Source: Nitrospirae bacterium CG1_02_44_142
GTDB lineage: Bacteria > Nitrospirota > Thermodesulfovibrionia > Thermodesulfovibrionales > UBA1546
Length of the DNA: 15,562 nt
Reading direction: 5' to 3'
Assembly: GCA_001871685.1 (NCBI GenBank)
Contig: MNVK01000069.1
Span: forward strand, 1-15,562
Position 1 is the first letter of the stretch; each line of letters begins with the position of its first letter. The notes beneath the pieces were generated by a model. The model had not been told where the DNA came from and did not search any database. It saw only the letters and a list, made by a program, of their open reading frames with translations. A program made the position numbers and the translations under genes. Positions 1-7,576 of this stretch are shown here, in pieces.

Positions 1-13
1 CTGGGTTAGGGTC

Positions 14-80
14 ATCGGATATAGATATTTAATAACATCAGGCGCTGAAAGTTCAATACAAAAGAAAATATCGGATATGG
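14..80. repeat. Two direct copies of ATCGGATATRG upstream of hgcA
   Basis: ATCGGATATAG at 14-24 and ATCGGATATGG at 70-80 differ at one of 11 positions and lie 56 nt apart in the gene-free 163 nt before hgcA. AT-rich sequence follows, including TATACT at 91-96, which could be a -10 element, but no convincing -35 hexamer precedes it. The pair could be a regulator site for hgcAB or chance. No other feature is visible in bases 1-163. Confidence 0.3.
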
Positions 81-163
81 CAAAATATATTATACTGGTT
101 TAAAGTAGAAGATAGGACTGCAAATTTCTGGCGATAAAGGGCATAGAAAAGGAGTAAAGCAGA

Positions 164-1237
164 ATGGGAATTGAAAAATTATCTTTCTTGCCCCGAGCGG
201 TCGGGGTGAAAAAAGCGGCAGGACAACCGGCCGTCAGTAAGGTTTCATCAGAATGGACATGGAAGGACCGTCTGGGAGAGATTAAGTGCAGGATAAGCTC
301 TTTCCGCATGAGATACACAGTCAGACCTGGGTTGTATGCTGTTGGCGAGCCAAGTGTAGAATCAGATGTTTTTGTAACCGCAAACTACAAGCTGAGCTTT
401 GACATATTGAGAAGGGAATTAAAAGGGCTGAATGTTTGGATAATTGTTCTTGACACAAAGGGCATCAATGTCTGGTGCGCGGCCGGCAAGGGCACATTTG
501 GAACAAATGAGCTTATCAGCCGCATCAATGAAACTAACCTGCACAACGTAGTCACTCACAGAAGAATAATTATTCCTCAGCTTGGCGCAGTAGGGGTCAA
601 TGCGAGGATAGTCCAGCAAAGGACAGGCTTCAGGGTTTATTTCGGGCCTGTTTATGCAAAAGACATCCCTGCTTACATTAGGGCAGGGCATGTCAAAACG
701 CCTGAGATGCGGTTGGCGCGGTTCAATATGCTGGACAGGCTTGTGCTTACGCCCATGGAGATTAATCCTGCAATGAAAAAGTTTCCTCTCTTTGCTCTGA
801 TTGCGCTGGTTTTATTTGGACTCCAGCCGTCAGGCATTTTATTTAAAGACGCCTGGGAAGGGGGTATGCCATTTCTGATTTTTGGGTTAATGGCTGTTTT
901 TACCGGCGCCTTCATAACACCTCTCCTGCTTCCTTTTATTCCGTTCAGGTCCTTTGCTGTTAAGGGATGGCTGACAGGCATGATTGCGGTATTTGTTTTA
1001 ATGAAGGGCATTGAACTTTGGTATTATAAAAGCCTTCTGCCTCTCGCAGCGGCATATATCTTTTTCCCTCTTGCAAGTTCATACATAGCGCTCCAGTTCA
1101 CAGGCTCTACAACCTTTACAAGCATGTCAGGCGTGAAGAAGGAACTTAAGATAGGTGTTCCTGTTTATTTGACTGCGACAGCCCTTTCTCTGTTAATATT
1201 AATTATATACAAACTCTCGCAGTGGAGGGTTATATAA
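164..1237 (+). CDS. hgcA: HgcA, corrinoid protein of mercury methylation
   Basis: HgcA is a membrane-anchored cobalamin protein that donates a methyl group to Hg(II), acting with the ferredoxin HgcB. The protein is 357 aa, close to the usual family length. The diagnostic cap-helix motif NVWCAAGK is at residues 102-109, with Cys105 as the expected lower-axial cobalt ligand. It sits in a soluble N-terminal corrinoid domain (about 50-180) that also has the stretch VTANYKLSFD at 71-80. The C-terminal half has about five hydrophobic helices (roughly 208-222, 236-256, 268-286, 290-312, 332-350), the family's transmembrane domain, with GSTTFTSMSGV at 314-324. The start is supported by GGAG at 151-154, nine bases before the ATG. 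hgcB follows after 33 nt on the same strand. The motif separates HgcA from the related CdhD corrinoid proteins of acetyl-CoA synthesis, which lack this membrane domain. Confidence 0.96.
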   Translation: MGIEKLSFLPRAVGVKKAAGQPAVSKVSSEWTWKDRLGEIKCRISSFRMRYTVRPGLYAVGEPSVESDVFVTANYKLSFDILRRELKGLNVWIIVLDTKGINVWCAAGKGTFGTNELISRINETNLHNVVTHRRIIIPQLGAVGVNARIVQQRTGFRVYFGPVYAKDIPAYIRAGHVKTPEMRLARFNMLDRLVLTPMEINPAMKKFPLFALIALVLFGLQPSGILFKDAWEGGMPFLIFGLMAVFTGAFITPLLLPFIPFRSFAVKGWLTGMIAVFVLMKGIELWYYKSLLPLAAAYIFFPLASSYIALQFTGSTTFTSMSGVKKELKIGVPVYLTATALSLLILIIYKLSQWRVI

Positions 1238-1270
1238 AACAGACACAGCCTCATGAAAGGATGTTATCAG

Positions 1271-1567
1271 ATGAAATATCTTGTTGATGTTGTAACACTT
1301 GAATTTTTTCAGGAGAAATGCACAGGCTGCGGCAGGTGTATTGAGGTATGCCCTCACGGAGTTTTTTTGCTCCGGGACAAAAAGGCTTTTGTTGCTGACA
1401 GGGACAGGTGCATGGAATGCGGAGCCTGCGCCAACAACTGCGAATTCGGAGCTATAAAAGTTAATTCAGGGGTAGGCTGTGCGGCGGCAATAATTAACGG
1501 CATGATAACAGGCGGGCCGCCTTCCTGCGACTGTGGGGAGCAGTCTGGAAGCGACTGCTGCGGATGA
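1271..1567 (+). CDS. hgcB: HgcB, 2[4Fe-4S] ferredoxin of mercury methylation
   Basis: HgcB supplies electrons to reduce the HgcA corrinoid and is required with HgcA for methylmercury formation. The 98-aa product has two ferredoxin cluster motifs, Cys17/20/23/27 (CTGCGRCIEVCP) and Cys47/50/53/57 (CMECGACANNC). It also has the extra cysteines typical of HgcB: Cys70 after the second cluster and the C-terminal pair Cys96-Cys97. Cys86 and Cys88 form an additional CDC motif in the tail. An ATG at 1253 would add six residues but has no ribosome binding site. The ATG at 1271 has AAAGGA at 1256-1261, nine bases upstream, and gives the family-like start MKYLVDVVTL, so it was chosen. The gene lies 33 nt after hgcA in an evident operon and ends convergently with the minus-strand gene at 1594, with no convincing terminator between them. 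Confidence 0.95.
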   Translation: MKYLVDVVTLEFFQEKCTGCGRCIEVCPHGVFLLRDKKAFVADRDRCMECGACANNCEFGAIKVNSGVGCAAAIINGMITGGPPSCDCGEQSGSDCCG

Positions 1568-1593
1568 AGGTTGTGAAGGCAGTTGTGCCTGAG

Positions 1594-3501
1594 CTATCGG
1601 ATGTTTTTATTTATGGACTTGTATCTTTCTTTTTGGTCACTACTGAGTTCTTTCCCTCCGAACCTTGCCATCTCATACAGCCTTATGAACTCAAAAGCCT
1701 TTTCACTCATGCCGAGTTTTGACGCCTCTTCTGCTATGTCAGACGGCGTAGAGGATGCTGTAATTTTTGCGCCTTTGCGTTTCAGATAGCGCCTGAACCT
1801 CATATAATCCGCTGTTACAAAACCATATCTTCGAATTTTAATACGGCTCAGGAGAAATATAGTTATTGCCATAAAGCCTGCGATTAGGAATATATAAAAT
1901 ACTGCTTTTAGTCCGTCAATTCTGATTTCAGGTATCTTCGGTATTTTTACAAACGGCATTGAAATATAGCTGATTAAATTCTTCTGGTCTGATGAGTTGA
2001 AGTTTACGACATATCTGTACCATTTCAGTCGCAGGGAGTCAATATACAGGGAAGGGAGAGACGGCATCTTAAACTGAGGCGCAGGCGGAGTTGGATCAAA
2101 TCTCTTCCATCTTCTGTCAATAACAGCTTCGACCCATGAATGGGCGTCGCTCTGCCTTACTATGATGTAGCCTCCGTATTTGTTCTTCTCTCCTCCGGCA
2201 AAGCCGGTGACAATCCTTGATGGAATTCCGGCACGTCTCAGCATTAGCGCCATTGCGGTTGCATAATGTTCACAATAACCCGCCTTTGAATTAAAAAGGA
2301 AATTTTCTATCGGGTTTGTGCCTGCTGCAGGAGGCGCGGTTTTCAGAGAGTATTTGTAGTTGGTTTTAAGATAGTTCTCTATTTTAGATGCTTTCTCAAT
2401 GCCGGTTTTTGAGTTTTTTGTAATTTCATCTGTAAATTTACCTATTTTTTCAAGTTTAGAAGGAAACTGGAGATAATCCGAAATATTATCTGATGCAGGT
2501 TGTTCTTCCAATACGCTGTATGCCGTATAAGCCAGCCGTTTGGGTGATTTTTCAGGAGCAAAAACTGCTCCCGAGCCGTCAGTGAACATAGCTCTAAGAT
2601 CAATCTCTATTCCCACAATACTCCCCAATCCGAATATAACATCAGAGTCTATCGGCTCTATAAATATCTTTTGCACAGTGGCGTTATCAAGAGATACAGG
2701 CAGGATAACAAAGATATTTTCGTATTTACTGACCCTGTCTCTTTTCTTTATGGTGTCCAGCCATGATGTTCCGTCAAAGTAATCCAGTGTCATGCCTCTC
2801 CAGTAAAGCTGGGCCGGCGTTTTTTCAGGCATCTCAACTCTCATTACAATTGTGGAATCAAGTTTCACTTCGCCGAATGAGCCGAAAGCTACCTTTTCGG
2901 AAAAACCCGCAGTTTTTATTCCTGTCACGCGGCTTTTCCCTACGATGCCTCCTTTTACCCTTGGAGCGGAAATGAAAAACATGCCTGTTGTAAGAAGCGT
3001 GAGGATGGATATAACTGTCACAGGCATTTTGAGTTTTATCTTCCTGTAAGTGCCCTCCTTCAGAAAATGCGAAATAACCATTGCCGTGACGAGGGCTATA
3101 AGGAAGATGATAAATACAGCTCCGAAGACTATAGATCTTGTAAGTTCGGAGGCGATAATCAATTGTAATAAGGACATGAAATACACCTGAAGATGGTCCC
3201 ACGGCTCCTTGAGGTCAAAACTTTTTATTGCCTGAAATACGATTGTAAGATGCGCAACAGCGATAAAAAAGTCTCCGGTCACTATCAATGCGTCAAATGC
3301 GAAAAGAAATAGCGCAGACACCGAAAGGCTGTTCACTATCCACTTTTGCGCAGGGGGCATATCTTTCCATAGCCTGATATATCCCGGAATTAACCCCAAA
3401 GCCGGTATGAGCATAACAGGATTTAACGGCCCTGTTATGAAAAGCCCTGCACAGCCTGTAACTGCAAGGAGCGCTGTAAGCACCTTATAAATCCGGGGCA
3501 T
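1594..3501 (-). CDS. TgpA-like membrane transglutaminase (DUF3488 / transglutaminase core / DUF4129)
   Basis: A 635-aa membrane protein. Residues 1-180 hold several hydrophobic helices (DUF3488/TgpA N-terminal region), followed by an extracytoplasmic domain. The transglutaminase-like core covers about 370-475. Its catalytic triad is visible: Cys410 in KAGYCEHYATA, His454 in DAHSWVEA and Asp469 in RWKRFDPTPP. One more membrane helix lies at about 533-553, then a cytoplasmic tail (about 560-620) ending like DUF4129. Proteins of this layout accompany MoxR and DUF58 proteins and are thought to process or crosslink envelope proteins; the true substrate is not known. The start overlaps the end of the upstream DUF58 gene by 17 nt, and GGTGG precedes the ATG by about five bases, suggesting translational coupling. 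It is the last gene of the minus-strand run. Confidence 0.88.
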   Translation of the reverse strand: MPRIYKVLTALLAVTGCAGLFITGPLNPVMLIPALGLIPGYIRLWKDMPPAQKWIVNSLSVSALFLFAFDALIVTGDFFIAVAHLTIVFQAIKSFDLKEPWDHLQVYFMSLLQLIIASELTRSIVFGAVFIIFLIALVTAMVISHFLKEGTYRKIKLKMPVTVISILTLLTTGMFFISAPRVKGGIVGKSRVTGIKTAGFSEKVAFGSFGEVKLDSTIVMRVEMPEKTPAQLYWRGMTLDYFDGTSWLDTIKKRDRVSKYENIFVILPVSLDNATVQKIFIEPIDSDVIFGLGSIVGIEIDLRAMFTDGSGAVFAPEKSPKRLAYTAYSVLEEQPASDNISDYLQFPSKLEKIGKFTDEITKNSKTGIEKASKIENYLKTNYKYSLKTAPPAAGTNPIENFLFNSKAGYCEHYATAMALMLRRAGIPSRIVTGFAGGEKNKYGGYIIVRQSDAHSWVEAVIDRRWKRFDPTPPAPQFKMPSLPSLYIDSLRLKWYRYVVNFNSSDQKNLISYISMPFVKIPKIPEIRIDGLKAVFYIFLIAGFMAITIFLLSRIKIRRYGFVTADYMRFRRYLKRKGAKITASSTPSDIAEEASKLGMSEKAFEFIRLYEMARFGGKELSSDQKERYKSINKNIR

Positions 3502-4492
3502 AAACCACCATGCTGCACGCAGGCGCAGCCTTTTTTAATGCGGACTCGTCTGATTTTAATATCAGAACGCCTGTCCCGTGCATCTCGTCCATCATCGGAC
3601 ATTCCCATGTATCGTCTTCATCTATGACAGCAAGGGCGTCAAGTATTTTGAATAAGTGTTCCAGCCCGCTTCCAAAAGGTATGAGCTTTTTGCAGGTTAT
3701 GAGCCTTACAAAGAAACCGAGCCTGATAAATCTGTCTGCAAGCGATGCTGCGAATGATACGGCCTTTTCAAAGGATTCCGCGTGCAGTGGTTTGATGTTG
3801 TCCAGTATTATTGTAAGAAGCCTCGGCTCATCCGTGCCTGTATCTTTCACCATGAGTTTTCCTGTTTTTGCGGAGGTCTTCCATTGTATCCGGCGTACGC
3901 TGTCTCCATATCTGAATTCGCGTATCGTCAGGAATTCATCTCCGGGGGCATGGCGGGTGGTATGTGCTGTATAATCAGTCTTCGTCAGTTCGGGTATTAA
4001 TTCATCTATTTCTTTTATCTCAGGATATACTATGACCTCTCCTCCAAGATGTGCTTTAATATTTTTCCTGAACAGCGAGAAGGGAAACGTGCTTTCAAAC
4101 GTGAAATCTCCGTATCTGTATATTCCCCTTTTTGTAAATGTGCTTTCCATGTCTGTTATGGTATGTGATAATGGAGGGACATAAGGCACAACGCATTGTC
4201 CGGCGATGCCTTTGGGAATAGTTACATGTATGGAATATGAAGGCATGAGTTTTTTCTTATTGGACAGTGATACTTTAAAGACCGCTCTGTTTTTTACAAA
4301 GACAGGCTGCGCAACGGAAAAAGCGAGAGTCAGACTTTTCAGATTATATCTGAGAATTACCACAGAGAGCAGAATCATGGAGAGCATCATGGCAAGGATG
4401 AGAAAGATAAGGTTATTTCCTGTGTTAAAGGCGGCAACTGCTATGAGGAGCGTTGCAAGCAGAAACCTTATACCCTCTTTTGTAGGCCTCAT
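3485..4492 (-). CDS. DUF58 domain-containing membrane-anchored protein
   Basis: A 335-aa protein with two N-terminal hydrophobic helices (about 8-24 and 28-46) followed by a beta-rich region. The DUF58 signature is at about 184-218, with the readable core REFRYGDSVRRIQWKTSAKT. After it comes a region resembling a von Willebrand A-like fold (LLTIILDN at 225-232). DUF58 proteins are found with MoxR ATPases and are regarded as their targets or partners in assembling protein complexes; the biochemical role is unsettled. The start MRPTKEGIRFLLA is typical of the family, although no Shine-Dalgarno sequence precedes it. Instead a heptamer tandem repeat lies just upstream. The stop overlaps the start of the transglutaminase gene by 17 nt. 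Confidence 0.9.
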   Translation of the reverse strand: MRPTKEGIRFLLATLLIAVAAFNTGNNLIFLILAMMLSMILLSVVILRYNLKSLTLAFSVAQPVFVKNRAVFKVSLSNKKKLMPSYSIHVTIPKGIAGQCVVPYVPPLSHTITDMESTFTKRGIYRYGDFTFESTFPFSLFRKNIKAHLGGEVIVYPEIKEIDELIPELTKTDYTAHTTRHAPGDEFLTIREFRYGDSVRRIQWKTSAKTGKLMVKDTGTDEPRLLTIILDNIKPLHAESFEKAVSFAASLADRFIRLGFFVRLITCKKLIPFGSGLEHLFKILDALAVIDEDDTWECPMMDEMHGTGVLILKSDESALKKAAPACSMVVYAPDL

Positions 4493-4495
4493 TAT

Positions 4496-4530
4496 TTACG
4501 ATGTATGATGCACGATGCATGATACATGAT
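4496..4530. repeat. Five-copy heptamer tandem repeat
   Basis: Five consecutive 7-nt units fill most of the 55-nt gap between the MoxR and DUF58 genes: TTACGAT, GTATGAT, GCACGAT, GCATGAT, ACATGAT (consensus NNAYGAT on plus). The block ends four bases before the DUF58 start on the minus strand, where a ribosome binding site would be expected. Copy number could vary between strains and affect DUF58 translation. That effect is inference. Confidence 0.75.
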
Positions 4531-4547
4531 ATTTTTATCTTGCATCT

Positions 4548-5471
4548 TTACACCGGCACGGGGATGCGCTCCAGTATTCCCTTCATTATCTCCTCCGCGT
4601 CAGACGCAGAAGTTCTTGCTTTGAGTATCAGCCTGTGTCCGAGGACGGTTGATGCGAGATTTTTTATATCATCGGGGACAATGTAATCCCTTCCTTCATA
4701 GTACGCATTTGCCTTTGCAGCCTTAAGCAAAAACTGCGCCCCTCTTGTGCTTGCGCCGAGCCTTATCTTTTCATTGTTTCTTGTAGCGGTTATTACAGCC
4801 ATTAGATAATCAAGAAGGCTGTCATCAACTTTCACATAATCAACCTCTTTCTGCATCCTGAGTATCTCGTCTCCTGTTATCACTGGCTGCATATTTTCAA
4901 GGAACTCAAGGCTTGACTGTCCGAGGAGCGCCTGTTTTTCGTATCCTGTTTCAGGGTATCCGAGCTTAAGATGCATCATAAACCTGTCAATCTGGCTTTC
5001 AGGCAGCGGAAACGTTCCGTGATACTCAGTTGGATTCTGCGTTGCAATGACCATGAAAGGCTCAGGGAGCGTATATGTTTTTCTGTCAACGGAAACCCTT
5101 CTCTCATTCATAGCTTCAAGGAGCGCTGACTGGGTTTTAGGGTTCGTCCTGTTTATTTCGTCGGCAAGGACTATGTTTGCAAATATAGGCCCTTCCTTGA
5201 ATTCAAAGTTCTTTGTGTCGGGATTATATATGCTTACTCCGATAATATCTGTAGGAAGGAGGTCGCTTGTGAACTGAATCCTCTGGAATGAGCAGTTCGT
5301 AGCCTTTGCAAGCGTGAATGCAAGGGTTGTCTTTCCAACGCCCGGAACGTCCTCGATAATCAGATGGCCTCTTCCAAGGAGGGTAACAACTGCCATCTTA
5401 ACAGCGCTCTGTTTGCCTTTTATTACAGAGTCTATTCTTTCCTGCAGGAGTCTGAGAGAATTCTCTGCCAT
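4548..5471 (-). CDS. MoxR-family AAA+ ATPase
   Basis: A 307-aa AAA+ protein of the MoxR group, thought to act as a chaperone-like ATPase that remodels or activates partner proteins such as DUF58 and transglutaminase proteins. Visible motifs are Walker A DVPGVGKTT (41-49), Walker B VLADEINR (101-108), sensor 1 ATQNP (143-147) and PESQIDRF (157-164), all characteristic of MoxR. The C-terminal lid carries LGASTRGAQFLL, as in other MoxR members. Length is normal for the family. It lies 49 nt downstream of the coiled-coil gene and 55 nt upstream of the DUF58 gene on the same strand. The ribosome binding site is weak. Family assignment is firm; which pathway it serves here is unknown. Confidence 0.95.
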   Translation of the reverse strand: MAENSLRLLQERIDSVIKGKQSAVKMAVVTLLGRGHLIIEDVPGVGKTTLAFTLAKATNCSFQRIQFTSDLLPTDIIGVSIYNPDTKNFEFKEGPIFANIVLADEINRTNPKTQSALLEAMNERRVSVDRKTYTLPEPFMVIATQNPTEYHGTFPLPESQIDRFMMHLKLGYPETGYEKQALLGQSSLEFLENMQPVITGDEILRMQKEVDYVKVDDSLLDYLMAVITATRNNEKIRLGASTRGAQFLLKAAKANAYYEGRDYIVPDDIKNLASTVLGHRLILKARTSASDAEEIMKGILERIPVPV

Positions 5472-5520
5472 GAAGATATTCTACCATATGAAACCTGCCG
5501 GGTATGCAAATTGAGGATGG

Positions 5521-6588
5521 TTAAAAAAATTTGTATGTTAACAATATGCCTGCCGCCGCGAGAGCAAACAGGATGGCTATTCCGAGCGCTTTCTTTTTTA
5601 TATCTTCGGCTGGCGCGGCGTATATCATCTTTTCCGGAAATTGTGCGCCTGCCTCTGTGTCTTTAGGAGCTTTAACATAGAGCAGTTTTTTATCTGCTGA
5701 GAGTTCTTTTGCAGCCTTTTCTTCTTGCGGGAGTGCGGCGCCTCTTCCTGCAGCCAGCGCCAGTTTGAGGCTTAAATCCTCCGTCTCTGATGTTTCAGCA
5801 TCTATGATATCCCTATCTATCTCTCTATCCCTATCTGCCCGAATTAATGTTATCTCATTTTGGGGTGAGATGTTTTCGGACGTTTTTTCATCAATTCCTG
5901 CCCTTAAGTCAGCGAGCGTATCATTGGGTTCCTCTATTTTGTTGAGGTATTCAACCTCTGTTTCTGTGTTTTGGGGAAGGTTATTCAATATTAAAGGTGA
6001 TGTTTCCACAAAGTCTGTTTTTATTTGCTCCTCTGTTTTATAATTCGCTTCCAGTTCTTTGCATCTCAATTCGCTTTTTCTCACAGCCTCAAGCGTAGTA
6101 TCCAGGTCTGCCTGTATTTCCTGAAGCTGAGACTCTTTTTTCTCAAGCGTGGATTTCAGCTCTTCAATGGCATTGTCTCTCTTATAACAATCCTCTATGA
6201 GTTCATCTTTTTCCTTAAGCAGAAAGTCCCGTTCATCTCTCAGCTTGTCAAGCCCTGCCTTAAAGTCCAGTATCTCCATATTTCTTACTATATCAATGTC
6301 TGCAATCCTGTCCTGAAGTCTTTTCTTATCCTCAAATGACTTGTTCAATGCGTGGAAGAGCCTGTCTTTTTCTTCTGCTGTGGATGCTAATGCTGAATTT
6401 TTCTCTTCTAATGTCTTTTCAAGATGCGCTATCTCTTTTAGGGCATTTAAAAACCTTTCTCTTATGACTTCAGTATTAAGCGGTTCTGCGCCCTGTTTGT
6501 GCTTAGTATGGGCGCTGGACGGCTCTCGTATCTGAAGCCTGTTTATCAGGCCTTCTGGAGTTATGTCTTCAAAATCTCTCTCACCCAT
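5521..6588 (-). CDS. Coiled-coil protein with C-terminal membrane anchor, function unknown
   Basis: A 355-aa acidic, highly charged protein that I do not recognise. Residues about 45-185 show heptad-like spacing rich in Glu, Lys and Leu (for example LEKTLEEKNSALAST), predicting a long coiled coil. A less ordered, Asp/Glu-rich linker follows (about 190-325). The last 25 residues contain a single hydrophobic helix (about 332-351, ILFALAAAGILL) ending in KFF, so the protein is probably tail-anchored with its bulk in the cytoplasm. AAGGAGC eight bases before the ATG supports the start. It is the first gene of the minus-strand run leading into MoxR, DUF58 and the transglutaminase, and may be a scaffold for that system. 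That role is inferred from position only. Confidence 0.75.
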   Translation of the reverse strand: MGERDFEDITPEGLINRLQIREPSSAHTKHKQGAEPLNTEVIRERFLNALKEIAHLEKTLEEKNSALASTAEEKDRLFHALNKSFEDKKRLQDRIADIDIVRNMEILDFKAGLDKLRDERDFLLKEKDELIEDCYKRDNAIEELKSTLEKKESQLQEIQADLDTTLEAVRKSELRCKELEANYKTEEQIKTDFVETSPLILNNLPQNTETEVEYLNKIEEPNDTLADLRAGIDEKTSENISPQNEITLIRADRDREIDRDIIDAETSETEDLSLKLALAAGRGAALPQEEKAAKELSADKKLLYVKAPKDTEAGAQFPEKMIYAAPAEDIKKKALGIAILFALAAAGILLTYKFF

Positions 6589-6633
6589 TCATTTTGCTCC
6601 TTAAAATTACGCACATAACGCTTACATCTATTC

Positions 6634-6678
6634 TTATCATGTTAAAAAATGATAACTATCCGCATGTTCTGTTGTCAA
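6634..6678 (-). promoter_or_regulatory. Promoter with inverted-repeat operator for the MoxR operon
   Basis: Read on the minus strand, TTGACA (6673-6678) is followed after 18 nt by TATCAT (6649-6654), five of six matches to the -10 consensus. Transcription would start near 6642, about 54 nt before the coiled-coil gene. A perfect 7-bp inverted repeat, TTATCAT at 6634-6640 and ATGATAA at 6649-6655, overlaps the -10 box and the predicted start, as expected for a repressor site. The regulator is not identifiable from the window. Confidence 0.6.
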
Positions 6679-6753
6679 CAGGCAGCGCCATTGCAATTTT
6701 TGAAAAAAATGGCATTATTAACTTTAAGCGGGAGGTTAAAAGGGATTGAATTC

Positions 6754-6762
6754 TGCTATAAT
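6754..6762 (+). promoter_or_regulatory. Extended -10 promoter of the TumE-like module
   Basis: TGCTATAAT combines a TGN extension with a perfect TATAAT hexamer. No good -35 box is visible at the usual distance, which extended -10 promoters tolerate. The start would fall near 6769, followed by the strong GGAGG at 6781-6785 for the antitoxin candidate. Confidence 0.6.
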
Positions 6763-6795
6763 AAAAAACAAATGAAGGAAGGAGGTGCATGCAAT

Positions 6796-7089
6796 ATGAC
6801 AATGCTGAAAATCATATCTAACAAAGAGGATGCAACAGATGTTATTAAATCAGCTATTTCTGCTGAAATAAAGAGGATGGAAATTGGGTTAAACAGGACG
6901 AAGAGAGAAATAAAGAGTTTTGAAGAAAAATACAAAATGTCCTCAGAGACTTTTGCAAAAGAATTTGCTGCTGAGGATTTAAAAAGGGGCGATGATGAGT
7001 ATATTAGGTGGGCAGGCGAATTAGAAATGAGCAAGAGGATTAAAGAGGAACTTAAAAAACTTAAAGATATAGAATATGTTGCTGCCTGA
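6796..7089 (+). CDS. Small helical protein, probable antitoxin partner of TumE-like toxin
   Basis: A 97-aa, lysine- and glutamate-rich, probably all-helical protein. The open frame extends upstream to 6649, but the ATG at 6796 is preceded by GGAGG (6781-6785, ten bases away) and by the extended -10 promoter, so it was chosen; a second ATG two codons later (6802) is also possible. A helical stretch at about 14-48 is followed by YKMSSETFAKEF (46-57) and GDDEYIRWAGELEMSK (65-80), a pattern I associate with small proteins encoded beside TumE/DUF6516 toxins. No DNA-binding fold is obvious. Its end overlaps the next gene by 14 nt, consistent with coupled expression of a toxin-antitoxin pair. Antitoxin function is inferred from position and size. 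Confidence 0.7.
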   Translation: MTMLKIISNKEDATDVIKSAISAEIKRMEIGLNRTKREIKSFEEKYKMSSETFAKEFAAEDLKRGDDEYIRWAGELEMSKRIKEELKKLKDIEYVAA

Positions 7090-7462
7090 ATATTTACAGG
7101 ATTCTGTAAAGGTAATTGATGATTATTCAAAGACAGGCTTTATTGTTACCTCTGAAGTAAGGATTGATTTAAGGACGGAAAAGATTGGCGTGATAAAATC
7201 TACTATAGTATTTACTGACGATTCAAAGCTATTTGCCACAGAATATATTGACTTAAGGTATAAGATTGAAAAATTTTCATATTCGTTTCATTTTCAGGAC
7301 AAAGACGGCAATCTGATATTTAGGTATGATAATGCATCTCATAAACCAGATTCAGGATTTAAAAATCACAAACACTTTAAAGGGGTTCTTTGCCGAGCCG
7401 AGGCTCCAGAATTAAGAGATGTTTTAGAAGAAATTATAAGCAATTTTCTGAGAACCAAATAA
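7076..7462 (+). CDS. TumE-like toxin (DUF6516 family)
   Basis: A 128-aa protein resembling the TumE/DUF6516 toxins. The distinguishing C-terminal block is present: FRYDNASHKPD at 82-92, then HKHFKGV at 98-104 and the EAPELRDVLEEI helix at 109-120. The conserved Asp/His residues (Asp85, His89, His98, His100) may form the active or structural site. The N-terminal half is predicted to be beta-rich. The gene begins inside the preceding small gene (14-nt overlap, ATG at 7076) with no clear ribosome binding site of its own, so translation is probably coupled. The mechanism of this toxin family is not something I can state from sequence. A short possible terminator follows at 7496-7515. Confidence 0.72.
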   Translation: MLLPEYLQDSVKVIDDYSKTGFIVTSEVRIDLRTEKIGVIKSTIVFTDDSKLFATEYIDLRYKIEKFSYSFHFQDKDGNLIFRYDNASHKPDSGFKNHKHFKGVLCRAEAPELRDVLEEIISNFLRTK

Positions 7463-7495
7463 TGATATTGAAATCTTTAAAAAAAACATATCCGG

Positions 7496-7515
7496 CCTCT
7501 ATTTGAGAGGGTTTT
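7496..7515 (+). terminator. Possible weak terminator after the TumE-like gene
   Basis: CCTCT, a five-base loop ATTTG, then AGAGG form a 5-bp stem followed by GTTTT. The stem is short and the T-run brief, so this is a weak candidate. It lies in the 114-nt gap between the two convergent toxin-antitoxin modules. Confidence 0.35.
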
Positions 7516-7542
7516 CATAGCTGCTGAGAGATATATACCAAA

Positions 7543-7571
7543 CATCCTCTGGCGCGAGGTCTTTCAGTAGG
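7543..7571. repeat. Left direct repeat flanking the mazEF-like module
   Basis: This 29-nt segment matches 8268-8296 in the same orientation at 26 of 29 positions, including an unbroken 19-nt identity, GGCGCGAGGTCTTTCAGTA (7551-7569). It ends six bases from the toxin stop codon. The pair could be recombination sites, a dispersed intergenic repeat, or the trace of module insertion. No transposase or terminal inverted repeat is seen. Confidence 0.8.
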
Positions 7572-7576
7572 GTTGA

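Noticed and set aside
1253..1270. Upstream ATG giving a longer HgcB
   Set aside because: No ribosome binding site precedes it, while AAAGGA is well placed for the ATG at 1271, which gives a family-like N-terminus.
1577..1590. AGGCA/TGCCT hairpin as a terminator after hgcB
   Set aside because: Only a 5-bp stem, and the nearest T-run is about 13 bases downstream inside the convergent gene.
6649..6795. Longer N-terminus for the small antitoxin candidate (start at 6649)
   Set aside because: The extension covers the extended -10 box and the opposing promoter and is not protein-like; GGAGG supports 6796.
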